Origin: Arabidopsis thaliana
Taxonomy: Eukaryota > Streptophyta > Magnoliopsida > Brassicales > Brassicaceae
Assembly (NCBI RefSeq): GCF_000001735.4
Contig: NC_003076.8
Location: forward strand, 5,518,001-5,582,000
Direction of reading: 5' to 3'
DNA: 64,000 bases
Within the stretch, counting starts at the first letter, position 1. Each line of letters opens with the position of its first letter. This document shows positions 1 to 11,878 of the stretch, in pieces. Position numbers and translations under genes: made by a program. The notes below the pieces were generated by a model. The model worked only from the letters and a program-made list of their open reading frames with translations. It was not told the origin of the DNA and made no database searches.

Positions 1-3000
1 AACATCCTTCTCAACAGTCGCAAACCCACTCTGAGGATCACTGGTTTGTCTGAATAATGTAACAAATATGTGTTAGTTAAAGAAACTGAGCGTCACTTGT
101 ATCTCAGTGATTCCAAAAACTAAAACTGAATAATGAAGCATATGTATACCCTGGTTTGACATGGCCACTGAGGACAAGGTAAGGAGTTTTCAATTGAGCT
201 TGAGCTTCTCTCATTCTTTGAACAGACTGCGATGGTGTGTCTGAGTTTTTCATTTGCTTTAACTTGAGCTCTTCCTGGTACTGTTTCATCCGTTTCTCTT
301 CCTTCATTTTTCCAGGCCCCTTCCCGTGGAATTTGTGCGAGAGTAGTCGAAAGGCTTCTTTTGGAGTTAACTGTTAACAACGTGAGAGTAGAAGATCAAT
401 TATTTTACATATGCACACAAGGACGAGTTTAATAAGAGTGAAAATCTATGCACACAAGGACGAGTTTAATAAGAGTGAAAAGCAAAGCTTTAGAAAACTT
501 ACAGTTCTACCAAACTCGTCAGTCCTCTCAATCCGGATGTCCTTGAATCTATCCTTAGATTCTTTATCCTTAGATTCTTTACCTCCATCATCATCCACAA
601 TACCCACAAGCTTGCTCTTTTTTTTGTCCATATTTCTACCACCCCATTCGACCTTCTCCTTTAGGGTTCCTCGGTCTTTAAGAAGCTTCAATGCACCAGA
701 TAATCCTTTTCCAACCGCAACCTCGTGTATATTTTCATCAGGTGTTATCTCTTTGGTATCTGATGAATCCTCTGCTGCATCCATATCAGTGTCATTTACT
801 TCTGTCAAACCATCAGGATGCTCTTCTTTTACTTCAACGGGAGCTTTGGGTGCTACATCTTCTTCCATGAAAACATCTTCACTTTCAGGCTTCCGCACAT
901 CTGAAAGACCACACAAAGATCAACAACACCGTACCACTTCTAACTACAAAGCATATGTTTGTCGAAGAAAAAAAAAGTAATTAGCAGGTAATAAGATTGA
1001 TTAAACTAGCTACAAACTATTTGCAGACAAGTTAGCCCCAAGCATGTGTGTGAGAGAGAATGTCCATATATGTCATATCATATGACACCAAATAAATGTT
1101 CCAAATAACGTAGGAAGTGCTATAGCAGATCAATATAATAGAGCAAAACATAAATAACAGTGTAACTGTGTCAGAAGATGATTTAAACTTTACCGTTCTC
1201 GCGCTGGAGACCCCAGACAAAGTCTCCCATCTCTGTAAAAACCACTGTATTTTCTTGTGTCTCATCCCCGGTGGTGGTATTATCATCTGTTGTTTGATTG
1301 GTGCTGGAAGCCACAAGATGCGCAACTGCCTGTGGACCAGATCCAGCTTCCTCTTTCTTAATGAGAGCTAGCCTCCTAGCTTTCTCTAACGATTTGTAAA
1401 GATCTTCAGCATCATCAGCCAACACCATACTCTCATCTTCATCTCTTTTAAAAGGCTGAACTTGTTCCCTTCTAAGTAGCCTGGATGCCTCATCAGCTTT
1501 AGCAATGGCTTCCTGATAGGCATTGCTCCGTTTTTCATACTCGATCCTTTCTTTCTCTTCTTTCATGGCCTGCCTTCTGCCATCTTTACGAGAACCAAGA
1601 TCTTCAGCTCCCAATCCCGATGCAACAGCTTCTGCTTCAAGCATACTTAAGTCCAATTTATCCTTTTTACGCAATTGTTTCTTTTTCTTGGGTTTTTTGA
1701 ATTTTAGCATTTCTTCCTGTGAGAAGTAATCTGAAGAGACCTTTGCTGAGGAGTTAAGGTCTTCAAAAGTATGTGTCGTCTGACCCTGAATTCTCTTACG
1801 CAGCTGATCGGTAGAACATGAAAGAAAATAATTCCGTTAGTGTGTATACTTACTACGATCCATTTAATATGACAGAATGTTAGGAAGAATAGTACCTCCT
1901 CTAGCTTCTTCTCAGCTTCACCGGTGAAGCGACCCTTTGCATCCAAAAAGATCCCCTAAAGCAAAAGCAATAACATTAATTCCCTCCAAAGAAGTGCCTA
2001 TAATTATGGTATTTGAAAAATCCGCTAGACAGAGTAACTTACCTCATCAGTAGCAGCCTCATCGTACTGAGGAAGCATCTTCTTTTCTGCCCCGGGATCA
2101 TCATTAAACCTATAAAATAAATATAATGCCATGTTTCAGTCTTAAGCAACACAGATATGCTCATCTAAATGCCTTTGAACAATACTTAAACTTACTTATC
2201 ATCGTATATTCCCTTTTTCTTCTTGGCTGCTTCATAAGCTTCATTCCGGCGCTTCTGTTCTCCAATTTCCACATTTTCTAGCATGTCAATCTCTGCAAGA
2301 ATAGTTGAAAATCTCATTATGACAGAGCCTAACATCAACAATGCTGATAGCATAAATAAAAGATAGCACAAAAAGATACTAACCATTGTTAACGTCTCCA
2401 TCGGTAAGGACACTTTGGTCTTTTAGTGTCAAGATAACTGCTCCACCTTCCACCACTTTCTCCAAACCATGTAGAACTTTAACACCAGATAGATGCTCTG
2501 TTAACCAGAATATGTCAAGATAAATTATCAATCAGAGAGCATCACATTTAGAAAGGAAGATAGAAAAAGAAATTCTATGGTATGACAGAATACATGATTA
2601 CTTCCTTTGAAGAGTTAAAGTTAGGGGTAAAAGAACTAGAAACGAAAACATACCGCCATCCTCGCCATCTTCATTTTCACCTTGATTAAGATTGTCCTGA
2701 ACAAATATGAGATAAGATATATTTATTAAAATGTCAGATAAAAGGAAGTTATGAAGAAATAAAAGGATATAAGATGTTCAAGGAATGGAGGTAATACCTG
2801 CTCCTCAAAAATTCTCGAGAGCTGCTGTGCTCTTTGCTTCTCAGCATTTCGTTTTTCCTCAATCTTACGGCTCCTTGCAACCCATGATAGAGCATCAGAA
2901 GCATCTTCAGCTTTCTTCTTTCTTTCCTCTCTCATCCTAAGGAAGAAAACACAAACTTTTAATTCCTGTACTACCTATAATTCTAGATTTCATATAACAT

Positions 3001-3566
3001 ATGAGAATCACTTACTTCAAAATGCGATTCTGAAGGTCCAACGCAGATGCTTCTTTCCCACTTGATGCAGCATCAACATTATCGCCACCTTCATTCAGAC
3101 CTCTGTTGTCAGAATGTTCATATCTTTCTGCAGCTTTATGAGTCTCGTCATCATCTTCATGACTTTTCTTACTCGCTCTCTCCTTGACTCTTGCCCTATC
3201 CTTGTCTTTTTCCTTCTCGTTATCCCTCTCATTTTCTCTATCTTTATGTCTATTTCTTTCCTTTTCCTTGTCCTTTTCTTTAACCCGATCTCTACTCTTA
3301 TCTTTCTCCCTCTCTTTATCTCTACCTCTAGAGATCTCCTTCTCAGTGTCCTCATCTCTACTTCTTTTTCGGTCTCTCTCTTTCTCCTTATCCCTGCGGT
3401 GGTCCTTATCCCTGATCTTTTCTCGATCATAGTCCTTTTCTTTATCCTTGCTCCTATGATCCTTCTCTTTCCTCCTTCCATCTCTGTGTTCTCTAACAGG
3501 CGAACCCTCGTAGTCAGCCCTCTCTTCCCTGATTTCATGCCTTGATTTAGACTTCTCCACTTCCAT
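1..3566 (-). CDS. DOT2: SART1-family U4/U6.U5 tri-snRNP splicing factor DOT2/MDF (3' end cut off)
   Basis: Plant homologue of SART1/Snu66, a tri-snRNP protein needed for spliceosome activation in the nucleus; in Arabidopsis it is DEFECTIVELY ORGANIZED TRIBUTARIES 2 / MERISTEM-DEFECTIVE. Coding exons on the minus strand: 3566-3016, 2936-2798, 2696-2654, 2497-2384, 2292-2196, 2109-2043, 1955-1896, 1803-1194, 900-503, 370-150 and 49-1. All junctions are GT-AG and the 783 codons stay in frame to the window edge. About the last 37 residues are missing, judging from a remembered length near 820. Residues 1-180 are an alternating-charge KD/RE/RD tract typical of splicing proteins. SART1 hallmarks follow: SALDLQNRI, the LSGVKVLHGL region, EMLKFKKPKKKK, and the C-terminal segment with GLSGALKLLKDRG and FHGKGPGKMK. 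The start is the ATG at 3566-3564; the in-frame TTG two codons upstream is not a start. A 5'UTR intron at about 3976-3589 is plausible. Confidence 0.96.
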
Positions 3567-4641
3567 TTTCAAGAACTTTAGTCAAGACCTAACCACAGAA
3601 AAAGGAGTTACTCAGTAACAACAATTACAATGGTAGCAAAACTACAGCCGAGCAAGATGAGAATAACAAAACTATTATATTGGCATTACTCTGACAAAGT
3701 ACTTGCACACTTGATGACAATTTTCGGTTTCAAAACTAGTGACAAAACACAAAAACACAAAAACCCTAACCTAAGAAGGATTTCATTATTATTGGGGAAA
3801 TAAGGTAAAATCAAATCCTGAATCTAGCTAGCTATAAACATATTCAGACTTTGGAGGATAAACGGAAAACGGAACAAGGTCAAGCGATTCGAAATTCATC
3901 GGAAAAAAGAAGAAGCAAACATCTGAAACGAAATATCAAAGAAAACAAAGGTTGATCAAATTCCGATTCGAATTACCTCTAGATCAAACCTTCAATGGAA
4001 AGTACTGAATATTCGGATCGACGAACAAAGAGCTCAGAATTGCAGGAGAAATTTCCGAGGGTTTAGAGATAAATTGCGAAAGCACACCGACGAATAGTAA
4101 GGTTTAGAAGATAAAGACCTAGCAACTGCGAAGAATTTAGAAAAGAATGCTTCAAACGAGAGAGATGACGACAAACAGCAAACCGCGGACGATCGCAAAC
4201 TCGCCGTGGAAAGAGACGGAGAGACTCTCTGGTGGCGAAGAGAGGAGAACGATTTTGCAAAATAGAGAAGATATACGTGTACTGTATATATATTAGTCCG
4301 GTTTAAAAGCAAATTCTTTGGTACGGGAATAAATCTTAGTCGGTTGAATTTTCTGGACCGGTTATTTTCCTGATGAATCATTACCAAACTTGGTTTAGTC
4401 AAATAAATCACTTTCTCCTGACCTTTCCGGTTCACATAGTCCTCAAAACCTCGAGAAGATCTGCCATTATTTTTTTTGAATCTGCGAGTTAAAATGAAAC
4501 ATACATATCCTTATTTTCATAGCAATTTTGGTTATGAGGCAACCAGAAGAAACCAGAAATTTATAAAACAGATTCTTCTTATCAATGAAAGGTTTGTTTC
4601 TTTAGCATTCAAGAGGAAGACAAAGTTGCTAAGATTAGGAG
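3567..4641. promoter_or_regulatory. DOT2 leader/promoter and THO7 3' flank
   Basis: No supported coding gene lies here. The DOT2-proximal part looks like a 5' leader with one intron (minus strand, donor near 3976, acceptor near 3589). A telo-box (AAACCCTAA, 3761-3769) sits inside that intron. Positions 4260-4640 are AT-rich and hold the DOT2 upstream region and the THO7 3'UTR. Short open frames in this stretch show no protein-like composition. Confidence 0.5.
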
Positions 4642-5475
4642 CTAATCGATGGACATGGCTTCAGCGCCATCAGCGGTAATGTTCCTCTGCATTTCTTCCA
4701 CCATACTCTTCTGTTCATCCTCCATTGTCTCCTGCAACTCATCCACCTATACATAAAAGTTTTCACAAAACCAAAAAGGTTAGGATTTAGCTGTAAACAT
4801 AAAGAAACACGAGAAAGGCGAAATCTTGTTTAGAATCTTAGCTATAAAAACACAACGAAACCCGTAAAATCGACATACCACATGCAACAACAATGCAAAC
4901 TGCTTCTTCCTTAGTTCAAGAAGTCTCCAACTTGCTGTATTCTCAGCCTCGAGTTCTGCAATCTCCTTCTTCAATTCATGTATAACCTTCTGCGTCTCTG
5001 ACCTCGGTGGCTGCGCAGAGATAAGTTTCCTAATGGCTTCACACTCCTCTTTCTGTTGTCTCTCTATCTTACTCTCCTCAAGCTGTTTCTTAAGATCTTC
5101 TATATCAGCTTGTGCCTGCATTATCTGCCTATTCGTCTCATCTTTAAGCTCGTTAAAGTTCTCTTTCTCCCTAAGATTTGCAGCGACAACTACTTGGCTC
5201 TTAAGAAGCGGAATCTCAAACGCAGAGAGTTCTTGCAAGAAAGCTTTCGCGAGCCTACCACACTCACTGTAGTTATCTTCTTCTTTGTCTAGTTCAATAA
5301 CAAAAGAAGTGAATTTCTTCTGAAGCTTCTTCAATGGAGGTTCGCCTCTGGTGGTGGTCGTGCGTGTGAGAAGCCTATTTCTTATAATTTTGTCATCATG
5401 TAACGGATCGAAAGCATAATTAGCTGCTACAGTCTCTGATCTACCCGAAACAATCCTCCTAGCTCTCACTGACAT
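4642..5475 (-). CDS. THO7: THO complex subunit 7 (THOC7-like)
   Basis: Subunit of the nuclear THO/TREX complex, which couples transcription with mRNP assembly, mRNA export and small-RNA pathways. Two exons: 5475-4879 and 4746-4642, joined at a codon boundary (CAT GTG | GTG GAT), giving 233 residues and a TAG stop at 4644-4642. The start ATG at 5475 opens with MSVRARRI. The protein is almost all helix: predicted coiled coil from about residue 45 to 215, rich in E/K/Q, as in the THOC7/Mft1 family. A 5'UTR intron at about 5834-5507 is suggested by a good donor (CAA|GTAAGT) and a TGCAG acceptor. A. thaliana has a second THO7 copy on chromosome 3 (from memory), so redundancy is likely. Confidence 0.93.
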
Positions 5476-6508
5476 CTTAACTACTAGAGTCTAATATTAT
5501 TCAAATCTGCAGAACAAACACAATTCATAATAAGCTAGGCTAGGCTTCGCATAATTCTGACAAAGCATTATCTTAAACCAAACAAATAAATCTATGTAAG
5601 CTAAAAACTGCTCAAAACAATGAGAACACACTAAGGTCCTTTTTGAATACTCATTCACGGGAATTCATAACATTCGAACTAGTAATTAAGCAAAAGTTTC
5701 ATAGAATTCGATTTATTCTTCTCATCGTCAAAATCGTTATAGGACAACTTCTGTTTCTCAAATTTTCAGTGAACCGAAATTATAGTGAGATTGACCCAAT
5801 AAATAATCGGCGAAAAAGAGAATATTTAACTTACTTGAACCGAACCGAACCCAATATCAATTCACCTCTTGTACGATTAAAAATCCGAAACAGAGAAATT
5901 ATGATTCTCTGATGCACTGTGAACCCTAATTCTATGTTTCCGTTCCTTCTTCCCCTTTCCCTCGTTCTTCACAGTTTGCTCGTTAACTTTCATTTATTAT
6001 ATACCTAATCCCTATTGTTTTTTAAATTACAATTTAAGCATTCACAGTGGTGAACTGAAATTTGTTACTAACCCAGAAAATTGGTCTGGTTTGTTTTTTT
6101 TTTTTTAAATCTGTTTAAACATCTCTAGTTAATTCCATGTCATGTGAATTAGCCCCAATTAGAGCCAAAAGCTGTTCATGATCAGAATTGAAGAAGGATC
6201 TGGTTTCTCGAAAAAAGTATTGGGGTTTGTTTTTGTAATTTTAAGTAAATTATATGAGCTTATGCTAGTTTTCACGCCATAAAGCACAAAGCTAATTTTT
6301 TCAACAAGCTAACTAATTTAAGACAATAAGACTAACAGTGGATTGAACCCTCCGTCCCAAAGAGTTGTCTTCAACTATCACATCACAATATTTACATTTT
6401 TATCACATTATTATTCTACACGAACACACACAATAGGATCACAACCAGAGCTTAATGGAAGACATTAAAATGAATGATTTTACAAAGTCTATGAATGGGA
6501 GACGGACA
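5476..6508. other. Intergenic: THO7 leader/promoter and NAA60 3' flank
   Basis: About 1 kb without a supportable gene. The THO7 leader with its probable intron occupies the first 400 bases. The rest is AT-rich; 6060-6500 includes a poly-T run and the likely 3'UTR of the acetyltransferase gene on the minus strand. I see nothing else in it. Confidence 0.5.
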
Positions 6509-8295
6509 CTATACGTAATCATACCCGGATGATACTCTTTCCGATGCAAGGTTTCGTTTAGTCTGAGTGGGCAAGAGACACCGCGTGTTGTCTTTGCTTT
6601 TAAGCCATTTCGAGCCTTTCTCATCGTGGTTCACCGTCAGCTTTGATGCGAAAGATTTGATTCCGCTCCTCATATAATTCAGAACCAACACCGCAAGATC
6701 TCTGCAATGCAGCCATGATTCAGCGATAACCCCATCTATGAAGAAACCGCAAAGAAACATCACAGCAAACAGAATTTAGAATGCAAAAAATACTTGTGTT
6801 TTGTACATACAAGGGTGAGCAAGGAGAGCGAGAACCGTTGATAAAGTAGACGAACAAGTAAGAATCGAAATGCTGGCCGTTGATTAAGTAGAATCCGTGT
6901 AACCTCCTTACACATCTGAAAGACATTCTTTTGTACAACCGGATTGCGGGATTGTTGTGTGCAATCACGTGAAGGTAAACACCACGGCACACAGGGATAC
7001 CAGAAGAGTATTTGACGACCTCGTTAATAAGTGCCTTAGCTGCACAAAAAAGTTGCAGAACTTAATATTAACAAAACCAAGCAATAGAAGAGAAGCATCA
7101 AGCCATCAACAAAATATCCATATCATTGGTTTACTACATGGGGTCAGAATCAATACCGATTCCACGTTTTCTGTATGTTTCTACAACTCCAAGTGTTAGG
7201 ATGTACACCAATGTCCCCTCTCCCTTCGACGAGTCATATCTTATTAGATCTGATATCTGTACAAGACATAGAAAATCTATCAACATATTACCCAAGAAAC
7301 AGCCATTGATGACTCTTAACATTAAACGAACAAGTACAAAACAAGTTTGGATCATAATCAAGATGTTAATAAAGTGGCTGGCTCTTTTTGATTTTCTAGA
7401 ACTTTCGTAAGAAACCCATCTAATGTACATGGCTTTAAAATTCACGCTTAAACCATTAGACATTGTGAAATGGTTCAACAACATTCAAAATCTACACTTC
7501 ACAATTACTTGTTACTTGCTGTATAAAGTTATTTCGAAATTTCAGAACCAAAACCCAAAAGGCGAAGAACAAAGAGAAGACAATGTTTTACTACTGAAGA
7601 AGCTCCAACCAAAACTTAAAAGCTTAGAAAAAGCTGTTGAAATTGTAGAAAGTTTATATTTTTAAGAAATTTTTAAGAAAATGTTTCAAACATTCAAAAT
7701 TTTCACTTTACAAGACATTGCATCTTCTTTACAAAACCCAAAAACCATTCAAAACAAGCTTCAAAAATAACTTGAAACGTTACAAATTGAAGCTTTATTT
7801 TCTCCAGTGGAAAGAAACCCATTTCGGACATTTGAAATCTACACTTGAACAAGACGATGAAAAAGGAAGACACTTGAACAAAACACAAAGCAACTCACTT
7901 CGCTTTCTTTGGCAAGTACGATTTTGGCAGTAACAAATCCAATAAGTTCCTCAGAATGACCATCAGGGCGACTCCGATCAACAGCAGCCCAAGAGACAAT
8001 ATCACCTCCGTTGACAACATTCTGAAAAAACTCAGACTCATACCTGAACAAAATCAAATGCTTTGATAAGACACTTCCAAAAAACGGAAAGTCAAATCCC
8101 AAAACCAGATCACATATAAATTCTTTCCAAAACAAAGGTATTTATTTACCTGATTGGGAATATGTCACGATGGATTTGCTCCAAACGTTCTAAATCAGAA
8201 GGGTTTATTGGTCTGAAGCAAATAGTTGGACGACGAGCGATTTTGGGTTCCTCCATTGATGAATTCTCCACAAATCCACGGGGAAAACGCGACAT
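6509..8295 (-). CDS. NAA60: GNAT N-terminal acetyltransferase, NAA60 type
   Basis: Acetyl-CoA-dependent N-alpha-acetyltransferase. The plant NAA60 is reported at the plasma membrane, acts after translation, and is linked to salt tolerance. Five exons: 8295-8150, 8043-7899, 7256-7157, 7039-6811 and 6701-6509, giving 270 residues with a TAG stop. The GNAT fold is clear: an N-terminal beta strand (PTICFRPI), then the acetyl-CoA loop RKRGIGKAL split across exons 3 and 4 (an R/QxxGxG/A motif), then NNPAIRLYKRMSF as motif B. A hydrophobic and basic C-terminal tail of about 60 residues follows and would fit peripheral membrane binding. The first in-frame ATG (8295) has a stop upstream; a second ATG 13 codons later (starting MEEPKI) is an alternative start. 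The chromosome 3 paralogue is known as MCC1. Confidence 0.92.
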
Positions 8296-8859
8296 TGATC
8301 GAGATGATTAAGACTCAAACAACCTCAAATTCTCAATTTTTGATACTTTCATCTGAGAAAGAATCGAGTTCGAGATCAAAATCGGTCTCCGACCCGTTTG
8401 TCTGAATCGGAACCGGGTGGGTTAGGGTTTCCAGAATCAGAAGATGGGTTTGTTGATCTGCAAAGGTTTCTCGGAGAGTCAAGTGGGAATCGAAAGAAAT
8501 GTGAAAACAAACGACTTTTGGAGAAGAAGAGGAAGGAAAAGTATTTGCTTGATTGCTTTGCCGTCTTCCCCACACATCGTTATGGCTTCAAGCGAAGCAT
8601 CTTTGATTCTTCTTCGGATCATCTCACGTGCCTTGCGACTAACAAGCACGTGCGCATCTTCATCATTCTTTTACTTTTGACGACATTCTATTGTTTAGTT
8701 TAGTGACAACAAAACAATCTTAGTATAGCTAGTGCAGGATGAGCAGATTCAATATCATATTTTGGGAACCCACGATATATGATTATATGTTCAGAACATG
8801 GATCAAGGATTAATAGTTGTAGATAATTACGTAAATACATAATCTTCGTCTCTTCTCAT
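8296..8859. promoter_or_regulatory. NAA60 upstream region with two G-boxes; 3' flank of the kinase-like gene
   Basis: The first 150 bases are probably the NAA60 leader and include a telo-box on the minus strand (TTAGGGTTT read on plus, 8422-8430). Two CACGTG G-boxes lie at 8625-8630 and 8647-8652, with starts 22 bases apart. Bases 8700-8859 are the probable 3'UTR of the next minus-strand gene. Open frames on the plus strand here lack coding character. Confidence 0.5.
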
Positions 8860-11800
8860 TTAAACTACGCCATTCAAAAATCGATGACTAAGAACAGCTT
8901 CCGCCATTGGCCGCTTCCTATAGTCAGCGTTCAACATTGCCTACCAAAACACCACACGCAGAGACATTATTGGTCAAATTACCAAAACTTTCCAAACATG
9001 AAATCAGTTGACTCTATCATAAGCGTTCTCAGCATTTCTCCTCCATGCTTCTCGATATTTTCTTTTCATTACCGTTTCCATTTAACTTTGATCAGAGTTC
9101 AGTTATTTAACTTTTTTTTTTACTGTGAACCACGATGCAGAGAAAATTGGAATGACTAGATACCTGGAGCAATTCCCAACCAGCTCTATCACCAAGATCC
9201 AGAAACTTTACCGCTTCTTCGAGGCGTTCATCAGCTAAACAGTACCTGTATAAAAAATTAGTGAGGTCTTTCAAACACACAGTAACTTGGAGTATTAATC
9301 GGTTAATTGAATACAACGGTTCTTTTTGTGCTGCTAAAATGAAATGCAATTTATATGCGTTTTAAGTTTTAACACAAGAAAGTTATGACAATAGAGAATG
9401 TTAGTTAATCTGGAGGTAGCAAGAGGCTTACTCTCTTACAGCCTCGATATCCAGCCGGAAAGTGTTTTCCAGTAGCCTCTGCAGTTCAGCAGATTAAATT
9501 GCGGTTAAACAAAAAACTGTTTAAAGAACAGAGCTGCTACATTTGTTGGATTAAAAGGAGATCTTGTGTTCTTTCTTGCCTGAAGAGAAAGAGAATCCGT
9601 TACGCCTGCTTCACAGAATGGAACAAATGCTAAGTATGCAAAAAGAAGACCGGCTTCATATCTGTAAACCGCAAGAATGTGTTAAACCTTTATCAAAGAA
9701 CATTTGCAACTTAAAAGATGAAAGACTAAGAAGGAAAAAGCACTACATGTCATCTGCAATCCCAAAAGCTCTTTTCTCAAAAACTGTGTAAGCACCAGCA
9801 GCATTTGCCCTTCGCCAAAGTTGCTCTGACAGTGAACCAGAAGTGGCTCCTTCTTCCAAGCATGAAGGCCTGTAAGGTATGCTCAGTCTATTAACAGAGA
9901 GTTGATAAAAAGCACCAACATTATCTTCACAATGCTAGTTCCAGTTATAAACAGCAAGACCAAAATGGCGAATTAAAAAAAAAAACTACTATAGCTGAGG
10001 ATAAAATAATCAATCAGGAAGAGATGAGAAGAGTAAGGGAACCTTATGTCAACAGAAAAGGCTAGATCTCGCAGCCTCGGTATTAAATAGATGGCTTCTC
10101 GTTCCGCTGGTGTACTAAGGATAATTTCACCAGAGAGAAAAATCGACTGAATTAGTAGAGTCATGAGGCATTTATATTAAGAGTGAGGTGTGTATGCTAT
10201 CACTTTCACGTGCTCATGGGGGAACATACTTGAGAACAATTGAGGATGGCCCGAGGCTTTGATGTAACCTGTCATTATCATGCATAAAGGCTAGACCCTT
10301 CATTGCACCCTGAAGGATCTTAATAACAAAGTTTCTCCTTCGTTTTATCATCTGCTCTTTTTCATAAGGATTCCATACTCCTTGGGAGCGAGCTCTGGTT
10401 GTTTTTTCACTCGCAGTTTGCGCGTAGTCAGCTGCACTATCTTTCCCACCATCACGAAAAGCCAGCCACTGTAAGAATGAATTGACTCAGCCTATGTTCC
10501 ATAAGGTATGCCAAAATATCCACAAACTAGTGCAGCTTAGATTCAACAAACTACAGTGCCACATATTGTAAGCCTGACCTGTTCCCCAAGTTGTGTCTCA
10601 AAGCCACCAACAAGTAGAAGCAGATTAGCAGGCAGGCTTTTGCTCTGTATAGACAAGCAGAATAACAAGTTGATTTCACTATTAGCCACCAAGGAGATGT
10701 AATTGCTAAGAATCTATTTAGCATTTTTGCATGGCTATTTATCCAACCTGGAGAAAAGAGTGTGCATTAAGCTCGTTTGCTGCCATCATGTCAGCCTCAA
10801 CTCCACCAGCACGCTGTCCGGGGTAGACCTTTACAGAGACAAGTATGTGAGGGAAAGAATGAATGCAAAGCAATAAAATATCCAAATGAAGTTTTGATGA
10901 TTCTAATAATGTAAGGAGGACTCGCACAGCTGAACAAAATATGCCCAGATAATGTAGAGAGACTCATGAAAAATGGAAACTGCCTTCAGGAAAAGAACAA
11001 TATTGGCTGAGAAGAAGAAACAAGATTGACAAAACATGCAGAATCACCTTAAAGACGACAGGCGTTCCTCGAAATGGACCCTGAGATATTCGTCCTTGAT
11101 ATAGTCTGCATACAAACTGCTGTGGCTAATACATTTTTAACTTGACCAAATATATTACCATCTAATAAATTGTCTACACAAAGCCAAAAGTGCACCTGAT
11201 CTTAACGGCACCTTCTCCAATATCTTGAGATTTTAATCGCCCAATATCATCAGACGTATATTCAAAGTCAGATCCTGACTGCAGCCCTGTATAACTAGGA
11301 GTATAGAAGTGGTGAAAAGCTAAGTAAACGAAGTAGAACACAGCGGCAGATAAAAGAGTAAAACTAGACCAACAAACGTAGCATAATCTAGCTAAAGATG
11401 CACAATAATCATAAGAAAGGTCAATGTATCCCAATTCAAATACACTAACAAAAGTGATTTTTTTGTTAAACCCTTCGAATAATTGTCAAGCTCACGTATA
11501 CATTGCAATGAGTGCATAAACCTGTTGCAACTACAGATTCACACATACACAAACAATTTCGATATAAAATTAGAGATTTCGTTACACGAAGACGTAGAAA
11601 CAACACAGAAGCTCCAGATAAAGAGAGAAATCAAAAATCCAGTGAGAGTACCTAGTTACATTCATGAATCCGTAGCTTCCGATAAGCCGCCCTACCTCGA
11701 ACGAGTCAGCACTGGTTATCAAACTCGCTGTCACCGCATGCAACCGCCGAATCGGCCGATTCCGTCCACGCGAATTTACAATCCGACAGCCGGAGAATCC

Positions 11801-11878
11801 ATCGCCTGATTCTCTATGTTTCAAAGAGAAACGCGAAACGCATTCGAAGGAAACGCGATGAATAGCGACCAGATTCAT
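8860..11878 (-). CDS. Protein kinase-like protein, catalytic residues degenerate; possibly plastid-targeted
   Basis: Locus matches AT5G16810, annotated only as protein kinase superfamily. Twelve exons: 11878-11652, 11294-11196, 11105-11048, 10828-10748, 10644-10579, 10468-10230, 10114-10043, 9869-9747, 9661-9580, 9478-9432, 9245-9164 and 8940-8860, encoding 418 residues. The first about 60 residues are rich in S, R and V with few acidic residues, which fits a chloroplast transit peptide. A VAIK-like lysine is present (PVVFKVYPG, about residue 128). The catalytic loop reads LHQSLGPSSIVL instead of HRDxKxxN (about 245-255), and the DFG site reads RDLAF (about 274). The metal-binding and catalytic aspartate and asparagine are therefore absent. 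A kinase C-lobe ending with RKRPMAEAVLSHRF is still recognisable. Intron 9 has a GC donor (CAG|GCAAG). Substrate and role are unknown. Confidence 0.88.

Noticed and set aside
411-980. 189-codon plus-strand frame
   Set aside because: It lies antisense to DOT2 exon 9 and its flanking intron; Ser/Thr-rich antisense of an acidic coding exon. The DOT2 exon has correct splice sites and family motifs.
3095-3545. Long open frames on both strands over the DOT2 first exon (up to 147 codons)
   Set aside because: They are shadows of the KD/RE repeat, whose simple codon pattern keeps other frames open. The composition is low-complexity Leu/Ser/Phe or Lys/Arg and no promoter or homology is seen.
6439-6763. 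Separate small minus-strand gene at the end of NAA60
   Set aside because: The frame is the last NAA60 exon (6701-6509) read through its upstream intron; splicing to exon 4 restores a continuous protein.
7423-7933. Two plus-strand frames (80 and 71 codons) as small genes
   Set aside because: They cover the AT-rich intron 2 of NAA60 on the opposite strand; Lys/Asn/Phe-rich composition typical of non-coding AT-rich DNA.
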